Made by a program: the position numbers and the translations under genes
Part shown: piece by piece, positions 34,777-47,677 of the stretch
How positions within the stretch are numbered: the first letter of the stretch is position 1
Layout: each line of letters begins with the position of its first letter
The notes under the pieces: model-generated
The model's database searches: none
What the model was told of the DNA's origin: nothing
What the model saw: the letters and a program-made list of their open reading frames with translations, nothing else
DNA from: Burkholderia contaminans
GTDB taxonomy: Bacteria > Pseudomonadota > Gammaproteobacteria > Burkholderiales > Burkholderiaceae
Assembly (NCBI RefSeq): GCF_029633825.1
Contig: NZ_CP090640.1
Coordinates: 2,046,001 to 2,110,000 of the forward strand
Reading direction: 5' to 3'
DNA length: 64,000 bases

Positions 34777-35895
34777 ATGGCAAGCCTTTCCATCCGTGAC
34801 GTGTACAAGACCTACCCGAACGGGGTGCCGGTCCTGAAGGGTGTCGACATCGAGATCGAGGACGGACAGTTCCTGATCCTGGTCGGCGGGTCGGGCTGCG
34901 GGAAGTCGACGCTGCTCAACATGATCGCCGGGCTCGAAACCGTGACGAGCGGCGAGATCTGCATCGACGGCAAGGTCGTCAACGACCTGTCGCCGAAGGA
35001 TCGCGACATCGCGATGGTGTTCCAGTCGTATGCGCTGTACCCGTCGATGACGGTGCGCGAGAACATCTCGTTCGGCCTGAACATCCGCAAGGTGCCGAAG
35101 AGCGAGCAGCAGCAGATCGTCGACCGCGTGTCGCAGATGCTGCAGATCCAGCACCTGCTCGACCGCAAGCCGGGCCAGCTGTCGGGCGGCCAGCGCCAGC
35201 GCGTCGCGATGGGCCGTGCGCTCGCACGCGATCCGTCGCTGTTCCTGTTCGACGAACCGCTGTCGAACCTCGACGCGAAGCTGCGCATCGAGATGCGTGC
35301 CGAAATCAAGCTGCTGCACCAGCGCCTCGGCACGACGATCGTCTACGTGACGCACGACCAGATCGAAGCGATGACGCTCGGCGACCGGATCGCGGTGATG
35401 AAGGACGGCGTGGTCCAGCAGTTCGGCGCGCCGCAGGAGATCTACGATTCGCCGTCGAACCTGTTCGTCGCGGGTTTCATCGGCGCGCCGCCGATGAACT
35501 TCATCAACGGCAAGCTGATCGAGCAGGGCAGCGGGATCGCGCTCGAAGTCGATACGGGCGTCAAGCGCGGCGCGCTGAACCTGCCGTTCGACGCGGCGAA
35601 GCTGAAGTCGCACGTCGGCCGCGAGGTGATCCTGGGCCTGCGGCCGGAGCGCATCACCGACGTGCGCCACGCGCACAACGGCGACGCGTCGCATCTGCAA
35701 CCGTTCGACGTGCGCGTCGACGTGACCGAGCCGACCGGGCCGGACACGCACGTGTTCGCGCAGGTGAACGGCAAGCGCATCGTGAGCCGCGTGCACCCGG
35801 CCGCGAACCCGCAGCCCGACCAGACGCTGTCGCTGCTGTTCGACGTGTCGAAGGCGGTGTTGTTCGATCCGGCGTCGGAAGAGCGGATCGCGTGA
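34777..35895 (+). CDS. gtsD: Sugar ABC transporter, ATP-binding protein (UgpC/MalK type)
   Basis: A 372-residue ATPase. Walker A GGSGCGKSTLLN, Q-loop FQSYALYPSMTV, signature QLSGGQRQRVAMGRALARDP, Walker B LFLFDEPLSNLD and the switch histidine TIVYVTHDQ are all present in the first 220 residues, followed by a C-terminal TOBE-type regulatory domain (GLRPERITDV). It energises the GtsBC permease. A strong terminator ends the operon. Confidence 0.95.
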   Translation: MASLSIRDVYKTYPNGVPVLKGVDIEIEDGQFLILVGGSGCGKSTLLNMIAGLETVTSGEICIDGKVVNDLSPKDRDIAMVFQSYALYPSMTVRENISFGLNIRKVPKSEQQQIVDRVSQMLQIQHLLDRKPGQLSGGQRQRVAMGRALARDPSLFLFDEPLSNLDAKLRIEMRAEIKLLHQRLGTTIVYVTHDQIEAMTLGDRIAVMKDGVVQQFGAPQEIYDSPSNLFVAGFIGAPPMNFINGKLIEQGSGIALEVDTGVKRGALNLPFDAAKLKSHVGREVILGLRPERITDVRHAHNGDASHLQPFDVRVDVTEPTGPDTHVFAQVNGKRIVSRVHPAANPQPDQTLSLLFDVSKAVLFDPASEERIA

Positions 35896-35918
35896 CGCGG
35901 CCCATGCGCTGAACGAAG

Positions 35919-35945
35919 AAGGGGCCGTTTCGAAACGGCCCCTTT
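35919..35945. terminator. Terminator of the sugar ABC operon
   Basis: AAGGGGCCGTTT followed directly by its inverted copy through CGAAACGGCCCCTTT; T-rich end on the plus strand. It also faces the convergent TRIC gene. Confidence 0.88.
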
Positions 35946-35976
35946 CGTTTGCGCAAGCGGGTGCGGCGTCAATGCG

Positions 35977-36600
35977 TCAATGCGGCAGCCTGACGTCGAA
36001 CTTGAACGTCGCGAGCCGCGCGACGAGGATGAAGCCGGTCGCGAGCAGCACGCTGTACACCGAGTCGAACTGCAGCCACACGAGCAGCAGGTAGAACCAG
36101 CAGCCGACGAACGCGCAGGTCGCATACGGCCGCGAATCCCGCAGGATCAGCGGGATGTCGTTGCACAGCACGTCGCGGACGATCCCGCCGACCACGCCCG
36201 TGATCACGCCCATCATCACCGCGATGAAGCGCGGCATCTCGGCGTCGAGCGCGATCGCCGTGCCCGAGATGCTGAAGATCCCGAGCCCGATCGCATCGGC
36301 CACGAGCAGCAACCGCTCGGCCGACAGCCGCGACAACATTCGCAGCACGAACGGCGCGAACAGCGCGAGCACGAAGATCGCGATCACGTAGTCGTCGTGC
36401 ACGACCCAGTAGAACGGCCGGCGCTCGAGCAGGATGTCGCGCAGCGTGCCGCCGCCGAACGCGGTGGCGAGCGCGACGACGAACGTGCCGACCGAGTCGA
36501 GGCGGTTCTTGCGCGCCTCGATGAACCCCGAGATCGCAAAGGCCAGCGTGGCGATCGCCTCCAGTACCGCGATCGCGAGCGTCAGCCTAGGATGCGGCAC
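35977..36600 (-). CDS. TRIC/UPF0126 family cation channel
   Basis: A 207-residue membrane protein with two copies of a three-helix repeat plus one helix. The glycine-rich kinks ATAFGGGTLRDIL and GVVGGIVRDVL, one in each repeat, are the family hallmark. Characterised prokaryotic TRIC proteins form trimeric potassium-permeable channels; older names are YicG/YadS. It overlaps the Smr gene by 14 bases and is probably co-transcribed. Confidence 0.92.
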   Translation of the reverse strand: MPHPRLTLAIAVLEAIATLAFAISGFIEARKNRLDSVGTFVVALATAFGGGTLRDILLERRPFYWVVHDDYVIAIFVLALFAPFVLRMLSRLSAERLLLVADAIGLGIFSISGTAIALDAEMPRFIAVMMGVITGVVGGIVRDVLCNDIPLILRDSRPYATCAFVGCWFYLLLVWLQFDSVYSVLLATGFILVARLATFKFDVRLPH

Positions 36601-37366
36601 GCGGCCCCCGGTCGGCCGGTGTCGCGAACGGCTGCAGCAGCACCAGCACCGCGCCCGCGCCGCCGTCGTTGCCGCGCGCCTCGCAGAACGCGATCACTTC
36701 TTCCTTCTGCACGAGCCATGCGCGCACCTTGCCCTTCAGCACGGGTTCCTTGCCGATCGAGCCGAGCCCCTTGCCGTGGATGACGCGCAGGCAGCGCAGC
36801 CCCTTCTTGCCGGCTTCGCGGATGAATTCGGCAAGCGCGTCGCGCGCCTCGTCGCGCCGCATGCCGTGCAGGTCGATCTGCGCCTGCACGATCCATGCGC
36901 CGCTCCTCAGCTTGCGCACGACGTCGCGGCTGATGCCGGGGCGGTGGTAGTACAGCGAGTCGTCGCTGTCGAGCAGCGTCTCGGGATCGAATTCGTCGGA
37001 TAGCGTCGCGTTCAGCACGGCTTCCTCGTCGCGCTGCGTCTGCTTCGGCACCGGGTCGGGCGGCGTGCGGCCGGCCGCCGCGCGCGGCGGCGCGTTCAGC
37101 GGCTGGATCGCGCCGATCTCGTTGCGGAACAGGTTCGCGTCGGCTTCTGCCTTGCGCTCGGCCTTGGCCGTTTCGACGCGTGCGCGTTCGCGGCGATCGG
37201 CTTCGCCTTGCAGCGACTTGCGCAATGCGCCGAGGCCCGCGAGCCCCTGGCCGCGCAACGCGGCCGCATCGAGCGCGGGCGGCGGCGCTTCGGGCGCCGG
37301 GGTCACGGGGCGGGCAGCGATCGTCCGCTTCGCGGGATCGCTCGGATGGGGCTGGTTCTTCGCCAT
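36587..37366 (-). CDS. Smr domain-containing protein
   Basis: A 259-residue protein. A charged, coiled-coil-prone N-terminal half (RRERARVETAKAERKAEAD) leads to the Smr domain with QAQIDLHGMRRDEARDALAEF and LRCLRVIHGKGLGS, the nuclease motifs found in stand-alone Smr and MutS2 proteins; some members act on stalled-ribosome mRNA. ATG 37366 (MAKNQPHPS) was chosen over 37384. Overlaps the TRIC gene at its 3' end. Confidence 0.92.
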   Translation of the reverse strand: MAKNQPHPSDPAKRTIAARPVTPAPEAPPPALDAAALRGQGLAGLGALRKSLQGEADRRERARVETAKAERKAEADANLFRNEIGAIQPLNAPPRAAAGRTPPDPVPKQTQRDEEAVLNATLSDEFDPETLLDSDDSLYYHRPGISRDVVRKLRSGAWIVQAQIDLHGMRRDEARDALAEFIREAGKKGLRCLRVIHGKGLGSIGKEPVLKGKVRAWLVQKEEVIAFCEARGNDGGAGAVLVLLQPFATPADRGPRAAS

Positions 37367-37404
37367 GATTCGGTAACGAGGCAAGCGCGTTCGGGCGCGC
37401 GGGC

Positions 37405-37438
37405 AGAAAAAAAGCCGCTGCGCGGCGGCAGCGGCTTT
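37405..37438 (-). terminator. Terminator of trxB
   Basis: AAAGCCGCTGC / GCAGCGGCTTT stem with a 6-nt loop; on the minus strand it is followed by TTTTTTT. Separates trxB from the Smr gene. Confidence 0.9.
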
Positions 37439-37502
37439 CCGGTCGAGCCCGCTTCGCGGCAGCGGACGCCATTGTAGCGCCCGGCGCGGCGAGACTCGCG
37501 GC

Positions 37503-38904
<1,402 letters not shown>

Positions 38905-41214
38905 ATGGCAAAAGCTCCTTATTCCGCCCAGGCACAGGCGTTGCCGCACCGGATGTCGAAGCTCCTCACGGAGATCCGCTGGATTCTCCAGGTCGCGCTC
39001 TGCGCATTTCTGGTGATGGCCCTGCTGAGCTACAGCCGGCGCGATCCGAGCTGGACGCACGCCGCCCAGGTGGACCACATCACGAACTGGGCCGGCCGCG
39101 TCGGCGCCTGGACGGCCGACATCATCCTGCTGCTGTTCGGCTTGTCGGCCTACTGGCTGATCGTGCCGCTCGCGCGGCGCATCGCCGTCAACTATCGCCG
39201 CATCACGCGCCACGAGGCGGTCGCGGACGAACCCGAGCGGCCGATCGGCTGGCTCACCGAAATCCTCGCGTTCGTGCTCGTCGTGCTCGCGTGCGACGGC
39301 ATCGAGGCGCTGCGCATGTGGTCGCTGAAGGTGCAGTTGCCGCGTGCGCCGGGCGGTGTCGTCGGCGAGGCCGTCGCGGGCGCGATGTCGCACGCGTTCG
39401 GCTTCACGGGCGGCACGCTGCTGCTGCTGATCGCACTGGCGATCGGCCTGTCGCTGTATTTCCGCTTCTCGTGGCTGTCGGTCGCCGAGCGCGTCGGCGG
39501 CGCGATCCTGTCCGCCGTCAACGTCGCGAAGCTGCGCCGCGAGGCCGAGCGCGACCGCAAGCTCGGCGAGGCCGCGGCCGTGCGCCGTGAAGGCAAGGTC
39601 GAAGAGGAGCGCGTGCGCATCGAGGATCACGAGCCCGTGACGATCGTGCCGCCGGTCGTCACGCCGGCGAAGTCCGAGCGTGTCGAGCGCGAGCGCCAGG
39701 TGCCGCTCTTCACCGACCTGCCGGGCGATTCGACGCTGCCCGCGGTATCGCTGCTCGATCCCGCGCCGAAGGCGCAGGAATCGATTTCCGCCGACACGCT
39801 CGAATTCACGTCGCGCCTGATCGAGAAGAAGCTGAAGGACTTCGGCGTCGAGGCGAGCGTCGTCGCCGCGTATCCGGGCCCGGTCGTCACGCGCTACGAG
39901 ATCGAGCCGGCCACCGGCGTGAAGGGCAGCCAGATCGTCAACCTCGCGAAGGATCTCGCGCGCTCGCTGTCGCTCGTGTCGATTCGCGTCGTAGAGACGA
40001 TTCCCGGCAAGAACTACATGGCGCTCGAGCTGCCGAACCAGCGCCGCCAGACGGTGCACCTGTCCGAGATCATCGGTTCCGAGGTGTACGCGGCCGCGTC
40101 GTCGGCGCTCACGCTGAGCCTCGGCAAGGACATCGGCGGCAAGCCGGTGTGCGCGGATCTCGCGAAGATGCCTCACCTGCTCGTCGCCGGCACGACCGGT
40201 TCGGGCAAGTCGGTCGGGATCAACGCGATGATCCTGTCGCTGCTGTACAAGGCGACCGCTGACCAGGTGCGCCTGATCCTGATCGATCCGAAGATGCTCG
40301 AAATGAGTGTCTACGAAGGCATTCCGCACCTGCTGTGCCCGGTCGTCACCGACATGCGCCAGGCCGGCCATGCGCTGAACTGGACGGTCGCGGAAATGGA
40401 GCGCCGCTACAAGCTGATGAGCAAGCTCGGCGTGCGCAACCTGGCCGGCTACAACAACAAGATCGACGAGGCCGCGAAGCGCGAAGAGAAGCTGCCGAAT
40501 CCGTTCAGCCTGACGCCGGAAGATCCGGAGCCGCTCGGCCGCCTGCCGAACATCGTCGTCGTGATCGACGAGCTGGCCGACCTGATGATGGTCGTCGGCA
40601 AGAAAGTGGAGGAACTGATCGCGCGGATCGCGCAGAAGGCGCGCGCGGCCGGCATCCACCTGATCCTCGCGACGCAGCGTCCGTCGGTCGACGTGATCAC
40701 CGGCCTCATCAAGGCCAACGTGCCGACCCGGATCGCGTTCCAGGTGTCGTCGAAGATCGACTCGCGCACGATTCTCGACCAGATGGGCGCCGAATCGCTG
40801 CTCGGGATGGGCGACATGCTGTACCTGGCGCCGGGCACCGGGCTGCCGGTGCGCGTGCACGGCGCGTTCGTCGGAGATGACGAAGTGCACCGCGTCGTCG
40901 AGAAGCTCAAGGAGCAGGGCGAGCCGAACTACGTCGAGGGCCTGCTCGAAGGCGGCACGACCGACGGCGACGAGGGCTCGGCCGGCGCGGGAACCGGCGA
41001 AGGCGGCGACGAGTCTGATCCGCTGTACGACCAGGCGGTCGAGATCGTCATCAAGAACCGCCGCGCATCGATCTCGCTCGTGCAGCGCCACCTGCGGATC
41101 GGCTATAACCGCGCGGCGCGGCTGCTCGAGCAGATGGAGCAGTCGGGGCTCGTGTCGGCGATGTCGTCGAGCGGCAACCGCGAAATTCTTGTGCCGGCGC
41201 GCGACGCGGAATGA
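38905..41214 (+). CDS. ftsK: DNA translocase FtsK
   Basis: A 769-residue septal DNA pump that clears and aligns chromosome termini before XerCD recombination. Four N-terminal membrane helices (to about residue 195), a short charged linker, the RecA-like motor with Walker [11 protein letters not shown] near residue 430 and Walker [12 protein letters not shown] near 550, and the C-terminal gamma winged helix (residues about 707-765; [19 protein letters not shown]) that reads KOPS sites. The linker is much shorter than in E. coli FtsK (1329 residues), as is common in beta-proteobacteria. lolA follows after 46 bases. Confidence 0.97.
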   Translation: MAKAPYSAQAQALPHRMSKLLTEIRWILQVALCAFLVMALLSYSRRDPSWTHAAQVDHITNWAGRVGAWTADIILLLFGLSAYWLIVPLARRIAVNYRRITRHEAVADEPERPIGWLTEILAFVLVVLACDGIEALRMWSLKVQLPRAPGGVVGEAVAGAMSHAFGFTGGTLLLLIALAIGLSLYFRFSWLSVAERVGGAILSAVNVAKLRREAERDRKLGEAAAVRREGKVEEERVRIEDHEPVTIVPPVVTPAKSERVERERQVPLFTDLPGDSTLPAVSLLDPAPKAQESISADTLEFTSRLIEKKLKDFGVEASVVAAYPGPVVTRYEIEPATGVKGSQIVNLAKDLARSLSLVSIRVVETIPGKNYMALELPNQRRQTVHLSEIIGSEVYAAASSALTLSLGKDIGGKPVCADLAKMPHLLVAGTTGSGKSVGINAMILSLLYKATADQVRLILIDPKMLEMSVYEGIPHLLCPVVTDMRQAGHALNWTVAEMERRYKLMSKLGVRNLAGYNNKIDEAAKREEKLPNPFSLTPEDPEPLGRLPNIVVVIDELADLMMVVGKKVEELIARIAQKARAAGIHLILATQRPSVDVITGLIKANVPTRIAFQVSSKIDSRTILDQMGAESLLGMGDMLYLAPGTGLPVRVHGAFVGDDEVHRVVEKLKEQGEPNYVEGLLEGGTTDGDEGSAGAGTGEGGDESDPLYDQAVEIVIKNRRASISLVQRHLRIGYNRAARLLEQMEQSGLVSAMSSSGNREILVPARDAE

Positions 41215-41260
41215 GTCCGCGGCGCTCGCCGCGCCGGCCACCCAGGGAGAAAACCGCAAT

Positions 41261-41950
41261 ATGCAGCAACATTCGTTCGCAATGTCCCTTCGTTCGACGC
41301 GCCGCTGGCTCGGCGCGGCGCTCGCCGGCGCATCGCTGATGCTCGTGGCGACGCACGCGTTCGCGGGCGGCACCGAGCAACTGAAGGCGTTCGTGTCGCA
41401 AGTGCGTTCGGCGAAGGGCGACTTCACGCAGCAGATCGTCAAGGCCCCGGCGAAGGGTGCGAGCGCCGCGCAGGCCGTGCCGAAGCCCACCGACAATTCG
41501 AGCGGCACGTTCGTGTTCGCGCGCCCGGGCAAGTTCATCTGGACGTACCAGAAGCCGTACCAGCAGGTGCTGCAGGCCGACGGCGAAAAGCTCTACGTGT
41601 ACGACCGCGACCTGAACCAGGTCACCGAGCGCAAGCTGAACGGCGCGCTGGGCGCGAGCCCGGCCGCGATCCTGTTCGGCAGCAACGATCTCGACAAGAA
41701 CTACACGCTGCGCGATGCCGGCGAGAAAGGCGGCATCGAGTGGCTCGAGATGCTGCCGAAGGCGCAGGACACGCAGTTCCAGCGGATCGGCATCGGCTTC
41801 AAGAACGGCACGCTGGCCGCGATGGAACTGCACGACGTGTTCGGCAACGTCACGCTGCTGACGTTTACGAACATCCAGACGAATCCGCCACTGAAGGGCG
41901 ATACGTTCAAGTTCGTCGTGCCGAAGGGCGCCGACGTGATTACCGGCTGA
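41261..41950 (+). CDS. lolA: Outer-membrane lipoprotein carrier protein LolA
   Basis: A 229-residue periplasmic chaperone that takes lipoproteins from LolCDE to LolB. A signal peptide (residues 1 to about 35, cleaved near ATHAFAGG) precedes the beta-barrel domain with [31 protein letters not shown] and [11 protein letters not shown]. An insertion after the first strand ([15 protein letters not shown]) is typical of Burkholderia. The ftsK-lolA-rarA-serS order is widely conserved. Confidence 0.95.
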   Translation: MQQHSFAMSLRSTRRWLGAALAGASLMLVATHAFAGGTEQLKAFVSQVRSAKGDFTQQIVKAPAKGASAAQAVPKPTDNSSGTFVFARPGKFIWTYQKPYQQVLQADGEKLYVYDRDLNQVTERKLNGALGASPAAILFGSNDLDKNYTLRDAGEKGGIEWLEMLPKAQDTQFQRIGIGFKNGTLAAMELHDVFGNVTLLTFTNIQTNPPLKGDTFKFVVPKGADVITG

Positions 41951-41976
41951 CCGCGCCGCGCGCTGCCGTTTCACCG

Positions 41977-42004
41977 AAGGGCCTGCCGGCAACGGCAGGC
42001 CCTT
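41977..42004 (+). terminator. Terminator after lolA
   Basis: Twelve-bp arms AAGGGCCTGCCG / CGGCAGGCCCTT with a GCAA tetraloop and a T-rich TTGTTGTTT tail. Confidence 0.88.
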
Positions 42005-42013
42005 GTTGTTTGT

Positions 42014-42041
42014 GGGCGCCGGGCGCCGGGCGCCGGGCACC
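42014..42041. repeat. Tandem 7-bp repeat
   Basis: GGGCGCC three times in a row and a fourth, altered copy GGGCACC, between lolA and rarA. A length-variable tract of this sort may differ among strains. Confidence 0.85.
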
Positions 42042-42128
42042 AGGCGCGGCGGTGCTTTCGCGCGGCTGTCATAATGTCGGGTCCGGCGGCCGGTTCGGCC
42101 GCCATTGTTTGATGTGGAGCGAGGGTTC

Positions 42129-43439
42129 ATGTCCGACCTGTTTCAAGTCGAGCCGCGCCGCCCGCTCGCCGAGGCGCTGCGGCCGAAGACGCTCGCCGAG
42201 GTGATCGGCCAGACGCATTTGCTGGGCGAAGGCAAGCCGCTGCGGCTCGCGTTCGAATCGGGCAAGCCGCATTCGATGATCCTGTGGGGGCCGCCCGGCG
42301 TCGGCAAGACGACGCTCGCGCGGCTCACCGCGCTCGCGTTCGACTGCGAGTTCATTGCGCTGTCCGCGGTGCTCGGCGGCGTGAAGGACATCCGCGAGTC
42401 GATGGAGCAGGCGAAGGACACGCTGAACCGCACCGGCCGCCACACGATCCTGTTCGTCGACGAGATCCACCGCTTCAACAAGGGGCAGCAGGACGCGTTG
42501 CTGCCGTTCGTCGAGTCGGGGCTCGTGACCTTCATCGGCGCGACGACCGAGAACCCGAGCTTCGAGGTCAACTCGGCCTTGCTGTCGCGTGCGCAGGTGT
42601 ACGTGCTGAAGTCGCTGGACGACGACGAGATGCGCCAGCTGCTGAAGCGCGCGCAGGAAACCGCGCTCGACGGCCTGTCGTTCGACGACAAGGCGGTCGA
42701 TACGCTGGTCGGCTACGCGGACGGCGACGCGCGGCGCTTCCTGAACCTGCTCGAGCAGGCGCAGACGGCGGCCACGTCGGCCGGCACCGCGACGATCGAT
42801 GCCGAATTCGTCGGCAGCGCGATGACGCTGAACGCCCGGCGCTTCGACAAGGGCGGCGACAACTTCTACGACCAGATCTCGGCGCTGCACAAGTCGGTGC
42901 GCGGTTCGAGCCCGGACGGTGCGCTGTACTGGTTCTGCCGGATGATCGACGGCGGCGCGGATCCGAAGTATCTCGCGCGGCGTATCGTGCGGATGGCGTG
43001 GGAAGACATCGGCCTCGCCGATCCGCGCGCGCTGCAGGTGGCGAACGACGCGGCCGAGACCTACGAGCGGCTCGGCTCGCCGGAAGGCGAGCTCGCGCTC
43101 GGGCAGGCGGTGATCTATCTCGCTTGCGCGGCGAAGAGCAACGCGGGCTACAACGCGTTCAACCAGGCGATGGCGTTCGTGAAGCAGGACAAGTCGCGCG
43201 AGGTGCCCGTGCATCTGCGCAACGCGCCGACCAAGCTGATGAAGGAGCTCGGCTACGGTCACGCGTACCGTTACGCGCACGACGAGCCGAATGCGTATGC
43301 GGCCGGCGAGACGTACCTGCCGGACGGGATGCGCGAGCCGCGCTGGTACAAGCCGGTGCCGCGCGGGCTCGAAGCGAAGATCGCCGACAAGCTCGCGTGG
43401 CTGCGCGAACTCGACCGAGAGGCCGGCAAGAAGGACTGA
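42129..43439 (+). CDS. rarA: Replication-associated recombination protein A (RarA/MgsA)
   Basis: A 436-residue AAA+ ATPase that acts at stalled replication forks. PLAEALRPKTLAEVIGQTHLL, Walker A GPPGVGKTTLAR, Walker B ILFVDEIHRFNKGQQD, sensor ATTENPSFEVN and the C-terminal helical domain (SRAQVYVLKSL onward, VHLRNAPTKLMKELGYG) are all typical. ATG 42129 was chosen over 42105. The stop is followed by the convergent DUF2164 gene. Confidence 0.96.
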   Translation: MSDLFQVEPRRPLAEALRPKTLAEVIGQTHLLGEGKPLRLAFESGKPHSMILWGPPGVGKTTLARLTALAFDCEFIALSAVLGGVKDIRESMEQAKDTLNRTGRHTILFVDEIHRFNKGQQDALLPFVESGLVTFIGATTENPSFEVNSALLSRAQVYVLKSLDDDEMRQLLKRAQETALDGLSFDDKAVDTLVGYADGDARRFLNLLEQAQTAATSAGTATIDAEFVGSAMTLNARRFDKGGDNFYDQISALHKSVRGSSPDGALYWFCRMIDGGADPKYLARRIVRMAWEDIGLADPRALQVANDAAETYERLGSPEGELALGQAVIYLACAAKSNAGYNAFNQAMAFVKQDKSREVPVHLRNAPTKLMKELGYGHAYRYAHDEPNAYAAGETYLPDGMREPRWYKPVPRGLEAKIADKLAWLRELDREAGKKD

Positions 43440-43482
43440 CCGGGCAACGTCCGGCGCGGCCCGCGCCGGTGCCGCGAACGCG

Positions 43483-45314
<1,832 letters not shown>

Positions 45315-45356
45315 CGCGGCCTTCGAAGCCCTCGCAAAAAAATTTGCAGAAAGGGC

Positions 45357-45386
45357 TTGTCAGCTACGGAGCGATCGTCTTATAAT
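45357..45386 (+). promoter_or_regulatory. Promoter of tRNA-Ser(CGA)
   Basis: TTGTCA (45357-45362), 18-base spacer, TATAAT (45381-45386), about 44 bases before the tRNA. Confidence 0.85.
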
Positions 45387-45429
45387 CTTTTTCTCGCGGA
45401 AACGACCAGCCGCGAGATGCAGCAAGGAA

Positions 45430-45520
<91 letters not shown>

Positions 45521-45530
45521 AAATACGAAG

Positions 45531-45562
45531 CCCCTTGATCCGGAAGGATCAAGGGGTTTTTC
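45531..45562 (+). terminator. Terminator of tRNA-Ser(CGA)
   Basis: CCCCTTGATCC / GGATCAAGGGG 11-bp stem with loop GGAA and a TTTTTT tail. Confidence 0.94.
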
Positions 45563-46039
45563 GTTTTGGGTTCGCGGTTCGTGCGTTGTGTCGCAAGCCG
45601 TTGCAGTGGCAACAGCTCGACCTTCGGCAGTTCGGATCGTGCGGATGCGAAGGCGCCCACCGCATGCATGATCGTGGCGCGTCCTCGATACAGCCGCGCT
45701 GAATGGCAAACGCAGCATCGATCGTGCTGATTGCCGCGATGATCGTGTCGACGCCGACCCAAGGTGGCCACTCCACTACCTGTCGCACGTGATCGCGAGG
45801 ATCGTACACGGGGTGCCGTCGATCATCGTCGTGCGTCGCAGGATGGCGGGCCCGCGCAGGGGCGCGACAATCGGGCCGCGCGCGACGCATCCGACCTGAG
45901 CGCACTGGCCGGCCTCGCTATGCGCGTCCAGCCTTCGCCGCAATCTTCAGCTTTAAGCCCGTGCTTCCCGCGCCGTTAACACGTGGCGGCGGCCGGCGCC
46001 CGCGCCGGACCGCATCGTTCCCCGTCGATTCAAGGTCCC
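45563..46039. other. Unassigned region downstream of tRNA-Ser
   Basis: About 475 bases with lower codon regularity than its neighbours. Minus-strand frames include a stretch reading VRQVVEWPPWVGVDTIIAAI that looks somewhat protein-like but has no clear start, family or completion. No integrase, repeat of the tRNA 3' end, or insertion element was seen. The chemoreceptor promoter should be near its right end. Confidence 0.4.
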
Positions 46040-47575
46040 ATGAAGCTGAGCTACAAGATTCCCCTCGCATTCGCCGTCGCGCTGCTACTGATGTTCGGTG
46101 GCGCGCTGTACGGTATCCATATTCTCAATCGGTCGATCGATACGTTCGCCGAAGACGTGCAGACGAACGTTGGCAACGAACGGCTCGTGTCGGCCACGCT
46201 CGTGCAGTTCAAGCTGCAGGTTCAGGAATGGAAGGACACGCTGTTGCGCGGCAAGCAGCCCGACAAGCTCGACAAGTATTGGCAGGCTTTCCAGACGCGC
46301 GAGCGAACGGTCGATACGCTCGCCGCGCAGCTCGTTCACCAGTTGCCGCCTGGCGAGAGCCGATCGCTCGTCGAGCAGTTCATGCGCGCGCACGCGGCGA
46401 TGGGCGAGGGTTACCGGCGCGGGTTCGACGCGTTCAAGGCGGCCGGCTTCGAGCCGTCGGCGGGCGATGCCGCGGTGGCGGGCGTGGACCGCGAGCCGGC
46501 GGCGCTGCTGGAGCGGGCCGCGAAGTCGATCGCCGACGAGAGTGCCGCGGTGTCGGCGCAGGCGAGCCGCGACGCGGAGCACGCCACGACCGCGAGCCTC
46601 GTGCTGATGCTGGCCGTGCTCGGCGTCGCGATGGTCGGCGCATTCCTGTTCAGTCGCGCGATCCTGCGTCCGCTCGACCGTGCGGTGGCGTGCGCGCAGG
46701 CCGTCGCCGAAGGCGATCTGACGCGCGACGTCGATGCAGTCGGCCGCGACGAGATCGCCGATCTGCTGCGCGCGTTGCAGACGATGCAGGCGAGCCTGTC
46801 GGGCGTCGTGCTCGAAGTGCGTACGCATGCCGAAGCCGTCGCGACGGCGAGCGCACAGATCGCATCGGGCAATCACGACCTGTCGGCGCGGACCGAGGCG
46901 CAGGCTGCGTCGCTCGAGGAGACGGCTGCAAGCATGACCGAACTCACGGGCATCGTCCGCCAGTCGGCCGAGCACGCGCAGCACGCGGCGCAGCTGGCGC
47001 ACGACGCGTCGAACATCGCAGCGGCGGGCGGCGGCGTGATGACGGATGCCGTCGGCACGATGAACGGCATCGCCGACAGCTCCGCCAAGGTCGGCGAGAT
47101 CATCGCGGTGATCGACGGCATCGCGTTCCAGACCAACATCCTCGCGCTGAACGCGGCAGTCGAAGCCGCGCGTGCGGGCGAACAGGGCCGCGGCTTCGCG
47201 GTCGTCGCGGCGGAAGTGCGTACGCTCGCGCAACGCAGCGCGGCCGCCGCGAAGGAGATCAAGGAACTCATCGAGCAGTCGACGAAGCGGGTCGACGAGG
47301 GCGCCGTGCTGATTGGCCGAGCGGGCGAATCGATTCACGAGATCGTCGGTGCGGTGCAGCGTGTCACGACGATCGTCGGCGAGATCTCGTCCGCGTCGCA
47401 GGAGCAGAGCGGCGGTATCCAGCAGGTGAACATCGCGGTGACGCAGATGGACGAAGCGACGCAGCGCAACGCGGCGCTCGTCGAGCAGGCCTCGGCCGCG
47501 ACGCAGGCGCTGGCCGAGCAGGCGAGCGCGCTGCGGCATGCGGTGGCCGTGTTCAGGCTGCCGGAAATGGCGTGA
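46040..47575 (+). CDS. Methyl-accepting chemotaxis protein
   Basis: A 511-residue chemoreceptor. One membrane helix at residues 7-28, a periplasmic four-helix-type domain of about 160 residues, a second helix at about 190-210, a HAMP domain ([20 protein letters not shown]), then the signalling coiled coil with its conserved tip [41 protein letters not shown] hairpin near residues 356-395. No C-terminal NWETF-like CheR/CheB tether is visible. Ligand unknown. No che genes adjoin it. Confidence 0.95.
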   Translation: MKLSYKIPLAFAVALLLMFGGALYGIHILNRSIDTFAEDVQTNVGNERLVSATLVQFKLQVQEWKDTLLRGKQPDKLDKYWQAFQTRERTVDTLAAQLVHQLPPGESRSLVEQFMRAHAAMGEGYRRGFDAFKAAGFEPSAGDAAVAGVDREPAALLERAAKSIADESAAVSAQASRDAEHATTASLVLMLAVLGVAMVGAFLFSRAILRPLDRAVACAQAVAEGDLTRDVDAVGRDEIADLLRALQTMQASLSGVVLEVRTHAEAVATASAQIASGNHDLSARTEAQAASLEETAASMTELTGIVRQSAEHAQHAAQLAHDASNIAAAGGGVMTDAVGTMNGIADSSAKVGEIIAVIDGIAFQTNILALNAAVEAARAGEQGRGFAVVAAEVRTLAQRSAAAAKEIKELIEQSTKRVDEGAVLIGRAGESIHEIVGAVQRVTTIVGEISSASQEQSGGIQQVNIAVTQMDEATQRNAALVEQASAATQALAEQASALRHAVAVFRLPEMA

Positions 47576-47677
47576 CGGCGGCCGCCGTCGCGCCCGGCTT
47601 CGATGGAACCGGGGCCGGCGCGGTGCCGGCTTTCAGCGGCGCACCTGCGCCAGTCGACCCCGGCCCGTCCCCCGCGA

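Noticed and set aside
41261..41300. Later in-frame ATG at 41282 as the lolA start
   Set aside because: Not excluded by the signal peptide, but the first ATG (41261) has a GGGAGA ribosome-site-like stretch at about the right distance, so it was kept.
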